A stretch of 5,010 nucleotides of DNA from Bacillota bacterium (GTDB lineage: Bacteria > Bacillota > Clostridia > Acetivibrionales > DSM-2933), in NCBI GenBank assembly GCA_030705945.1, contig JAUZPS010000387.1:1-5010 (forward strand). Reading direction: 5' to 3'. Position 1 is the first letter of the stretch. Every line of letters starts with the position of its first letter. The translations under genes and the position numbers were made by a program. Below the pieces are notes generated by a model. That model made no database searches. It had not been told where the DNA came from and was given only the letters and a program-made list of their open reading frames with translations. Below, in pieces: positions 1-4,966 of the stretch.

Positions 1-994
1 ACCATCCAAAAAAAACTTCAATCAAATCAGCTATAGGGTTTCCCAATGTAAATGTAAATTGAAAGATTCCCCACATTGCTAAAAGAAAAATCGGGATACC
101 TAAGAACTTGTTTGTAGCAACTAGATCAATCTTATCTGAAATTGACAGTTTTTCCTCAGTAGAAACTTGTCTCTTGACAGTTTCCTTGACAATCCCCTTA
201 ATAAAGCCATATCTTTTCTCCGCAAAAATAGACTCAATGTCATCGTTCCAGAAAGCTTCGAGCTTCTTTACCAAATTAAGGCGCATTTTCTCTAGAACAT
301 CATAGTTATTGAATTTCTTGGCGAAATCATTTATGCCCCTATCACCCTCCAGAAGCTTTATTGAAAGCCATCTGGAATCATATTGAGCCAGCATGTCTGC
401 TTCTTTTTTGACTTCTTCCTGCAGTTTGCCAATGGACTCTTCTATTTCCTTTCCATAATTAATACGCAGGGGTTCCTTAGAAACGTTATCCGAGGACTTA
501 AAGAAAAGCTCCGATAGCTCCTTAAGTCCTTTATTCTTTGTTGCTACAGTTGGTAATACTGGAACTCCAAGCATATCTGCCAGCCCATCAATATCTATCT
601 CTATATTTTTAGCTTTAGCTTCATCATACATATTCAGGGCGACTATGATATTCGCGCCCATTTCTAAAAGCTGTGATGTAAGATACATATTTCTTTCTAT
701 GTTGGTTGAGTCAACAATATTTACAACCACATCAGGCTTTTCATTAATAATATAGTCCCTCGCCACTGCTTCATCCTCTGAAAACGCTCCAAGGCTGTAG
801 GTTCCTGGCAAGTCAATGACTTTCACCGTTTTACCGTCAGAAATAAAACTGCCTTCCTTTTTTTCCACAGTCACCCCAGGCCAGTTGCCTACATGCTGCC
901 TAGCTCCTGTAAGACTGTTGAAAAGCGATGTTTTTCCCGAGTTGGGATTACCGGCTAACGCTAATATATATTCTCTTTCATTATTATTTCCCAT
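1..994 (-). CDS. feoB: FeoB ferrous iron transporter, N-terminal part (gene runs off the window)
   Basis: This is the Fe(II) uptake GTPase-permease of the inner membrane; the first 331 codons are visible and the rest lies beyond base 1. The G-protein domain is intact: G1 GNPNSGKTS (residues 15-23), a G2 Thr in GVTVE (T42), G3 DLPG (61-64), G4 NMYD (121-124) and a G5-like TVATKN (149-154). A helical, charged domain (about 157-290) follows, and then the first membrane segment starting near F297 (FLGIPIFLLAMWGIFQF). Full-length members are usually 600-800 residues, so about half is missing, including the Gate motifs. The ATG at 994 is chosen because an AAGGTGAGG site ends six bases upstream and G1 sits at the usual distance from the start. 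It is the third gene of the regulator-feoA-feoB unit, 63 bases after feoA, with an operator-like sequence in that gap. The assignment is firm; only the C-terminal part is unseen. Confidence 0.97.
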   Translation of the reverse strand, partial: MGNNNEREYILALAGNPNSGKTSLFNSLTGARQHVGNWPGVTVEKKEGSFISDGKTVKVIDLPGTYSLGAFSEDEAVARDYIINEKPDVVVNIVDSTNIERNMYLTSQLLEMGANIIVALNMYDEAKAKNIEIDIDGLADMLGVPVLPTVATKNKGLKELSELFFKSSDNVSKEPLRINYGKEIEESIGKLQEEVKKEADMLAQYDSRWLSIKLLEGDRGINDFAKKFNNYDVLEKMRLNLVKKLEAFWNDDIESIFAEKRYGFIKGIVKETVKRQVSTEEKLSISDKIDLVATNKFLGIPIFLLAMWGIFQFTFTLGNPIADLIEVFFGW

Positions 995-1010
995 TATAAT
1001 CCTCACCTTT

Positions 1011-1029
1011 ATTTGTTAGTCTAACCTAA
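1011..1029 (-). promoter_or_regulatory. Internal DtxR/IdeR-type operator between feoA and feoB
   Basis: On the minus strand this reads TTAGGTTAGACTAACAAAT. It matches the classical DtxR box TTAGGTTAGSCTAACCTAA at about 15 of 19 positions, with a perfect left half, and contains the perfect palindrome GTTAGACTAAC. The box in front of the operon (1864-1882) shares GTTAGGTNAGACTAA, 14 of 15 bases, which makes chance unlikely. It abuts the feoB ribosome binding site. I see no good -35/-10 pair here, so it may act as a roadblock or control a weak feoB promoter. Binding is inferred, not shown. Confidence 0.62.
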
Positions 1030-1057
1030 CTCTGCAACAAAAAATTTTCATACGCGC

Positions 1058-1300
1058 TTATATTAATTCAACAAAAATATCCGCTGCTTCAGATTTTCTA
1101 AGTCCTAAACTGTACCCCATTACACCCAAAGCCATAGGATCTCCGAAAGGAGCAAAGCCTTTTACCTGAATTTCCGTCCCGCTGGTTATTCCCATCTCAA
1201 TAATCCTTTTACGGATGACTCCTCTTGATACAACCCTTACAACTTTTCCTCTCTGACCTTTTTTAAGTTCGCTTAAAGCAACTGTATTATTTTCTTTCAT
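1058..1300 (-). CDS. feoA: FeoA, small SH3-like partner of FeoB
   Basis: This 80-residue protein has the size and motifs of stand-alone FeoA, a cytosolic SH3-like beta-barrel protein needed for full FeoB activity, probably by contact with FeoB at the membrane. Visible hallmarks are ALSELKKGQRGKVVRV at the N-terminus, RIIEMGITSGTEIQV in the middle (the family pattern R-x-x-x-x-MG-x-x-x-G), GDPMALGVMGYSLGLR, and the closing EAADIFVEL strand. There is no membrane segment or signal peptide. The start at 1300 follows a GGAGGG site by about six bases. It lies 31 bases after the metalloregulator gene and 63 before feoB, so the three are very probably cotranscribed from the promoter at 1884-1912. The fold is the one DtxR proteins carry as a C-terminal domain, which the neighbouring regulator lacks. 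Confidence 0.95.
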   Translation of the reverse strand: MKENNTVALSELKKGQRGKVVRVVSRGVIRKRIIEMGITSGTEIQVKGFAPFGDPMALGVMGYSLGLRKSEAADIFVELI

Positions 1301-1331
1301 ATAAGTCCCTCCAAACTACTTAAACTCTATC

Positions 1332-1763
1332 CTAATCACCGATATTCTCGTTGTCGTTTAAATCGCACCCTGCAGCCATATATCCATTCCTGCATAAAAA
1401 ATCAGTCAATTTATTCATTGTTTGAGCGCTGACAGCATGTTCCATGAGACAGGCATCCTTTTCGGCAATATCTTCATCAACTCCAAGGACTTCAATAAGA
1501 AACTGCCTTAGCTTTATATGCCTCTGCCTTATCTTATGAGCCATTTGTCTGCCTTTATCAGTTAGTTCTACAGGTCCATACACCTGTTGCGTTACAAGTT
1601 CCATTTCCTTTAACTTCTTAATCGTTTGATTAACACTGGCCTTAGCTATTTCAAGCTTATTTGCAATATCAGTAATCCTGACCGTTCCCTCTTCCTCTTC
1701 AAGCTCAATAATAGCTTCCAGATAGTCCTGCATCGATGCGGATAAGGCTAAATTTCCTGACAT
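1332..1763 (-). CDS. Short DtxR/MntR-family metal-dependent transcriptional repressor
   Basis: This 143-residue protein has a winged helix-turn-helix (about 8-70) and a dimerisation/metal domain (about 72-127), but no C-terminal SH3 domain, so it has the MntR layout. Candidate metal ligands, aligned from memory to MntR and DtxR, are D13 and E16 (MQDYLEAI), H82 (RQRHIKL), and C105, E108 and H109 (ACLMEHAVS). D13, E16, H82, E108 and H109 match MntR, while C105 is the residue found in DtxR/IdeR. The recognition helix SVNQTIKKL resembles DtxR TVSQTVARM, including the base-contacting Gln. The tail holds two more cysteines (C124, C133). The ATG at 1763 follows AAGGAGG by seven bases. As first gene of the feo unit, behind a DtxR-type box on its own promoter, it probably represses itself and feoAB when loaded with Fe(II) or Mn(II). 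Family is certain; the metal is not. Confidence 0.93.
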   Translation of the reverse strand: MSGNLALSASMQDYLEAIIELEEEEGTVRITDIANKLEIAKASVNQTIKKLKEMELVTQQVYGPVELTDKGRQMAHKIRQRHIKLRQFLIEVLGVDEDIAEKDACLMEHAVSAQTMNKLTDFLCRNGYMAAGCDLNDNENIGD

Positions 1764-1781
1764 TACAAAACCTCCTTGACA

Positions 1782-1834
1782 CTATATATTTTGCAATAAA
1801 CATTTTACATTCATTTTTTATATAGCTAATATAA
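1782..1834. repeat. Small AT-rich palindromic repeat in the feo operon leader
   Basis: Bases 1793-1822 match the reverse complement of 4981-5010 at 29 of 30 positions; the single difference is at 1811. Bases 1783-1798 (TATATATTTTGCAATA) also occur directly at 4967-4982. Together these imply a ~50-bp unit with inverted ends; in this copy the outer ends read CTATATA (1782-1788) and TATATAG (1819-1825), with weaker similarity continuing to about 1834. It lies in the predicted 5' untranslated leader of the regulator mRNA, between the Fur-like box and the ribosome binding site. The second copy is cut by the window edge, so the true ends are not known. Confidence 0.7.
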
Positions 1835-1845
1835 TTGAAATTGGC

Positions 1846-1864
1846 AATGATAATCACTCTCATT
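1846..1864. promoter_or_regulatory. Fur-like box in the feo operon leader
   Basis: The plus strand reads AATGATAATCACTCTCATT, which differs from the ideal palindrome AATGATAATCATTATCATT at two positions and fits the 7-1-7 Fur core TGATAATNATTATCA at 12 of 14 defined positions. It lies just downstream of the predicted start of transcription and touches the DtxR-type box. In AT-rich DNA such matches do occur by chance, but the position in front of an iron-uptake operon makes Fur control plausible. No fur gene is in the window. Confidence 0.5.
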
Positions 1865-1882
1865 ATTATTAGTCTCACCTAA
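1864..1882 (-). promoter_or_regulatory. DtxR-type operator over the feo operon transcription start
   Basis: The minus strand reads TTAGGTGAGACTAATAATA, about 13 of 19 matches to the DtxR consensus. It shares GTTAGGTNAGACTAA with the box at 1011-1029. It begins two bases downstream of the TAAAAT hexamer and covers the predicted start near 1877, where a bound repressor would block initiation. The likely ligand is the regulator made by the first gene of the operon, giving autoregulation by metal. Confidence 0.65.
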
Positions 1883-1883
1883 C

Positions 1884-1912
1884 ATTTTACCCGAGATACA
1901 CTAGTATGTCAA
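1884..1912 (-). promoter_or_regulatory. Sigma-A promoter of the regulator-feoA-feoB operon
   Basis: On the minus strand the -35 is TTGACA (1912-1907, perfect consensus), the spacer is exactly 17 bases, and the -10 is TAAAAT (1889-1884, five of six). Transcription should start near 1877, leaving a leader of about 114 bases before the regulator ATG at 1763. The -35 lies only 22 bases beyond the stop codon of the upstream hydrolase gene. This is the best promoter in the window. Confidence 0.82.
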
Positions 1913-1934
1913 TAGGAAATGAACAATTTTATCA

Positions 1935-2747
1935 TCATTTCTCCAATGTACTTTCAATTGCTTTTTCGATAAGGTAAGCTATGGCCTGGTACCCGAATGA
2001 ATTAGGATGAAGTCTGTCAGGCGATATAAATTTATCTGTATTGAATTTAAATATATCATAAGTTGGAATAAAAACAGCTCTGGAATCGTCATCAATAACA
2101 GTTTGCGCGCTATTGTTCCATGACTTGAGCATCTTCATGTTATCCGGTGTATCATCATCCTTAGTGGGGTTATAAAGACCTAAGAATACAATCATTGAAT
2201 TTTGATTGTTTTTCCTTATATAAGAGATAACTTCTTTGAGTCCCTTAACAAAACCCTCCTGCTTTTGACTAAATATATCCTCCCTTGACAGTTCATCCAC
2301 TGTTAACATCTCTCTTATATCATTCCCGCCAATTGAGATGATGATGTAATCCGCGTTACTTATATAACTGTCCAGCTTTTTCTCATTGAGCTGCTTTAAT
2401 AGATCATTATATTTTAAGCCGTCAATAGCCGCATTATCCAGAACAATATCCTTTGAAGTTTGATTTTTAAGCAATTCCTTAAGGTTTCCATCTATTCCTT
2501 TGGAACTTTCATCTCCTGTACCGTTTGCTATTGAATCTCCCAGAATAAGAAGCCTTTTTTTATTCGGATCTTTAGTTAATTTTGCGTTATCTGCATGAGA
2601 AACCGCAGTCTTCTGATCCATTGACTTATTATTATCGCCGGAGCTGCCAATTGTAGATTTCAAGGCCTTATAAAAACCGGATGTAACGAATATCAGGGAT
2701 ATACATGCGATAAAAATAATCAGATACCAAAGTATTTTTTTAGCCAT
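1935..2747 (-). CDS. Membrane-anchored SGNH/GDSL-type hydrolase
   Basis: This 270-residue protein has an N-terminal membrane segment (about 5-23, after MAKK) without an obvious cleavage site, a polar linker (about 30-62), and then an SGNH hydrolase domain. Block I is LILGDSIANG with nucleophile S72; the block II Gly is probably G110 (NAAIDG); block III is GGND (140-143) with N142; block V is SPDRLHPN with D244 and H247. All four family residues are therefore present, so it should be an active esterase or lipase-like enzyme facing the cell exterior. The substrate is unknown; related surface proteins act on acyl or acetyl esters of lipids or wall polymers. The ATG at 2747 follows GGGAGGAC by about seven bases. 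It starts 41 bases after the permease stop, so it is probably the third gene of the exporter operon. It resembles Bacillus YpmR-like proteins in layout, but I do not assign that name. Confidence 0.9.
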   Translation of the reverse strand: MAKKILWYLIIFIACISLIFVTSGFYKALKSTIGSSGDNNKSMDQKTAVSHADNAKLTKDPNKKRLLILGDSIANGTGDESSKGIDGNLKELLKNQTSKDIVLDNAAIDGLKYNDLLKQLNEKKLDSYISNADYIIISIGGNDIREMLTVDELSREDIFSQKQEGFVKGLKEVISYIRKNNQNSMIVFLGLYNPTKDDDTPDNMKMLKSWNNSAQTVIDDDSRAVFIPTYDIFKFNTDKFISPDRLHPNSFGYQAIAYLIEKAIESTLEK

Positions 2748-2788
2748 TTATTTGTCCTCCCTCAATAATCATTAGTATTAATAAATAT

Positions 2789-3799
2789 TCAAACCATAAT
2801 GTCTCTTTTGGTAAAATAAATAAAACTTATCATTAAAGCTCCAATTATCCAAACAGATAAAACTGCTACGGAAAAAGTCATATCCATTCCCTCAATCGGT
2901 TGCAGAGAACCCGAAATATAATCAGTAAGCCTTAAATTAACTGAGAATAAATATCTAGCCAACTTCCAATCTGCAACAAAATTGCTGAGTATTGAGCCTC
3001 CGATCAATGCGGATAGAATAATTCCAATAGACGCAGCTGTGCTTTTTACAATTACAGAAACCATGAATGAAACAGTACCAACAGCTAATGCTACAAAATA
3101 GGCAGCTCCGTAAACCATCATCGTGTATTGCCACTGCGGAACATTGACAATATCAGACGTAACAAGTTGTCCTCCTATGACTTTAAATCCCGTTGAAACA
3201 GGGGCTGTCCAACCGCGGAATCCGAAGAAAAATCCCGAAATAATGGAGGAAAATACAAACGCGAAAAATAAAACTACCAATTGCAGAGTTATCAGCGTAA
3301 TGTACTTACTAAGCAGTATCCTCCATCTTGGGACCCCTTGAACCAAAAGCAGCTTTATGGTGCCTGCCCCCAGTTCCCCTGAAACTATATCGGCAGCGAG
3401 AATAATTATAAGCAGTGGAAGAAAAAGGAATAATGACTGCTCCATAAACTTTGTGGTAAAGCTGGCGTTTGTTACATCTATGGGGTTTATATTATTATCA
3501 AGATAATATTTGAATTGCTCCATCTGAACCCGCATCCTTGCTATTCTTGTATCATCCATGCCGGGAGAGTCTATTCTGTTTTTTATCTCAATAATCCGCT
3601 GTTCCAATATTTTATGCCAGTCATTGCTGGCTGAAATGCCAATCCTCTTAGCTGTTTGCTCCCTCGTCCTTTCAATTGAGTTATGCTGCCCATACGCAAA
3701 AGCCGCTATCATAATAAAAAGAAGGCCCAGAACAATAAAAAGCCTTTTCTTGTTTATCATTTTAAACATTTCATTTTGGATGAGTTTATACAATTTCAT
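2789..3799 (-). CDS. ABC-2 type transporter permease (BcrB/LanE-like)
   Basis: This is the membrane subunit, about 336 residues, partner of the ATPase encoded just upstream. Counting from the GTG codon at 3802 as residue 1, six hydrophobic segments are visible: about 21-38, 123-142, 168-192, 227-252, 257-276 and 310-330. A large hydrophilic loop (about 39-118) lies between the first two, as is usual for ABC-2 permeases of bacitracin and lantibiotic exporters; the second segment ends in the typical VSGELGAGTIKLLL coupling region. The start is ambiguous. ATG 3799 (MKLYKLIQNE) is preferred by family habit; GTG 3802 is in frame directly before it, and TTG 3793 has better spacing from AAGGTGAT. 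All candidates overlap the ATPase gene, whose stop is at 3786, so translation is probably coupled. Its substrate cannot be read from the sequence. Confidence 0.93.
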   Translation of the reverse strand: MKLYKLIQNEMFKMINKKRLFIVLGLLFIMIAAFAYGQHNSIERTREQTAKRIGISASNDWHKILEQRIIEIKNRIDSPGMDDTRIARMRVQMEQFKYYLDNNINPIDVTNASFTTKFMEQSLFLFLPLLIIILAADIVSGELGAGTIKLLLVQGVPRWRILLSKYITLITLQLVVLFFAFVFSSIISGFFFGFRGWTAPVSTGFKVIGGQLVTSDIVNVPQWQYTMMVYGAAYFVALAVGTVSFMVSVIVKSTAASIGIILSALIGGSILSNFVADWKLARYLFSVNLRLTDYISGSLQPIEGMDMTFSVAVLSVWIIGALMISFIYFTKRDIMV

Positions 3800-4700
3800 C
3801 ACCTTCCGTCAGGTTTAAAAATAGATCCTCTAACGAACTTCTTTGAGTGCTGCAAAACGACAGTTTCAATCCTTCATTGATAAATAAGCTGTTAATCTCA
3901 TCTACAGGGACTACCCCAATTGAAGCGGTCAGCGCGTTCTTTTTAGTCATCTGAGCCTCGATAGACCATCTATCCTTTAAAATCCCGACTGCCCTAGATG
4001 GGTTATCAAGCTGCCACTCGATTATTTGCCCCTGATTAAACTCATTTACCTTTAATGACTTTACAGACTTTCCCTGCTTTATTATCGTGACAGAATCGCA
4101 CATCAGCTGTATCTCAGAAAGAATATGACTCGAAATAAACACTGACATGCCTTCCTCATAAGCAAGCAAACGTATCAGATTTCTGAATTCTGCAATACCT
4201 GATGGGTCCAATCCGTTTGTAGGTTCGTCCAGTATCAGAAGTTTTGGCCTGCTCAGTATTGCCTGAGCTATTCCTAAACGCTGCCTCATCCCCAGTGAAT
4301 ATGTCCCTACCTTATCCTTTATTCTGTTTTGCAAACCAACCAATTCAACTACCTCAGCAATTCTTTTAGAATCAACATTATTTTTCATAACAGCAAACTG
4401 CTGTAAGTTATCAAGACCTGACATGTACTTGTAAAGGTCCGGACTTTCGATAATGCAGCCTATATTGGATATTGCCCCTTTAAAATCACTCTTTAGAAAA
4501 TGCCCGTAAATACTTATATCTCCGCTTGTTGGCCGTATAAGACCCACAATCATTCTAATAGTAGTTGTCTTTCCCGCGCCATTAGGTCCAAGAAAGCCAA
4601 AAATCTCAGACCCATAAACTGAAAGGCTGACATCCTTTACAATATCCTTGCCTTTGATTCTCTTGGATATATTTTTTAGTTCCAGAACAGGTTCGCTCAT
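3786..4700 (-). CDS. ABC transporter ATP-binding protein (BcrA/LanF-like)
   Basis: This 304-residue cytoplasmic ATPase drives the ABC-2 permease encoded next. Motifs are complete: Walker A GPNGAGKTT (38-46), signature YSLGMRQR (134-141), Walker B LLILDEP (154-160) with catalytic E159, D-loop GLDP (163-166) and switch H192 (SSH). The Q-loop glutamine is replaced by E85 in IIESPDLYKYMS; this 'E-loop' is a known mark of lantibiotic self-protection (LanF) and BcrA-type ATPases. A C-terminal accessory domain (about 215-304) is typical of this subfamily. The ATG at 4700 follows an AGAAGGTG site. It is the first gene of the exporter unit, with no sensor kinase or regulator inside the window, unlike many Bce/Lan loci. 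Likely roles are export of, or resistance to, membrane-active peptides or lipid II-binding antibiotics; that role is inferred from family only. Confidence 0.95.
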   Translation of the reverse strand: MSEPVLELKNISKRIKGKDIVKDVSLSVYGSEIFGFLGPNGAGKTTTIRMIVGLIRPTSGDISIYGHFLKSDFKGAISNIGCIIESPDLYKYMSGLDNLQQFAVMKNNVDSKRIAEVVELVGLQNRIKDKVGTYSLGMRQRLGIAQAILSRPKLLILDEPTNGLDPSGIAEFRNLIRLLAYEEGMSVFISSHILSEIQLMCDSVTIIKQGKSVKSLKVNEFNQGQIIEWQLDNPSRAVGILKDRWSIEAQMTKKNALTASIGVVPVDEINSLFINEGLKLSFCSTQRSSLEDLFLNLTEGDEIV

Positions 4701-4729
4701 ATTACACCTTCTATCCTGTAAATTTCAAA

Positions 4730-4744
4730 CTTACAGCTTACAGC
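4730..4744 (-). repeat. Tandem GCTGTAA repeat upstream of the exporter operon
   Basis: On the minus strand GCTGTAAGCTGTAAG is two directly repeated 7-mers plus one base, about 30 bases before the ATPase start codon. It could be a small binding site in the leader or chance; no known regulator is recognised. Confidence 0.35.
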
Positions 4745-4780
4745 AAAAAACCTTTTTCTTAGCAAGGCAATTATTTATGG

Positions 4781-4845
4781 CGTTTCAAAAAATTCCTTGT
4801 TCAAGTTTATATGACGAAAACCCATTATATCAAGTTTTTGAAACG
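4781..4845. repeat. 11-bp inverted repeat flanking the candidate exporter promoter
   Basis: CGTTTCAAAAA (4781-4791) and TTTTTGAAACG (4835-4845) are perfect reverse complements separated by 43 bases. The extended -10 element at 4824-4832 lies between them. A second overlapping stem, CAAGGCAATT (4763-4772) with AATTCCTTG (4791-4799) and one bulged base, could form in the leader RNA. The arrangement suggests an operator pair, but no function is shown. Confidence 0.5.
4824..4832 (-). promoter_or_regulatory. Candidate extended -10 promoter of the exporter operon
   Basis: The minus strand reads TGATATAAT, a perfect TATAAT with the TGN extension. No good -35 is found 16-18 bases upstream, which extended -10 promoters can tolerate. 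Transcription would start near 4817 and give a leader of about 117 bases before the ATPase ATG. A chance match is possible in AT-rich DNA. Confidence 0.45.
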
Positions 4846-4863
4846 ACCAGTTACTAAGTTTTT

Positions 4864-4964
4864 TTGATACTATATAAGTTACGAAAAAGATTTTACATTA
4901 AAAATGCAGTTAATACATCTGCATTTTACTATCAAAGCTGAACTTTTCGCAACTTATGAATCAA
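4864..4964. repeat. Nested ~100-bp palindrome
   Basis: The outer stem pairs 4874-4887 with 4944-4957 (13 of 14 pairs, around ATAAGTTNCGAAAA) and is extended across a small asymmetric bulge by TTGAT (4864-4868) with ATCAA (4960-4964). The inner stem is perfect: AAAATGCAG (4901-4909) and CTGCATTTT (4919-4927) with a 9-base loop. On the minus strand the inner hairpin is followed by only a short T run, so it would be a weak terminator for a gene beyond the window. It may instead be a remnant of a small palindromic element. Confidence 0.55.
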
Positions 4965-4966
4965 GG

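Noticed and set aside
816..1019. Plus-strand open frame opposite the start of feoB
   Set aside because: It is antisense to the conserved FeoB G domain and its composition follows that gene's complement.
995..1057. A separate sigma-A promoter for feoB
   Set aside because: A TTGCAG hexamer lies 17 bases from AAATAA, but the latter is a poor -10, so only the operator-like box is reported.
1915..1944. Possible rho-independent terminator after the hydrolase gene
   Set aside because: GGAAATGA pairs with TCATTT(C)TCC with one bulge, but the stem is AT-rich and no T run follows on the minus strand.
3123..3880. Plus-strand open frames opposite the permease and ATPase genes
   Set aside because: They lie antisense to well-supported genes, have no ribosome binding sites and no recognisable domains.
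4648..4857. Plus-strand open frame of 69 codons overlapping the ATPase start
   Set aside because: It begins inside the ATPase gene on the opposite strand, lacks a ribosome binding site, and runs through inverted repeats.
4701..4860. Riboswitch or T-box leader of the exporter operon
   Set aside because: No T-box core or other conserved riboswitch core was found; only simple stems are visible.
4900..4928. Inner hairpin as a strong terminator for a gene beyond the window
   Set aside because: The stem is perfect over 9 bp but has only three G-C pairs, and the T run is short; it is listed only as part of a palindrome.
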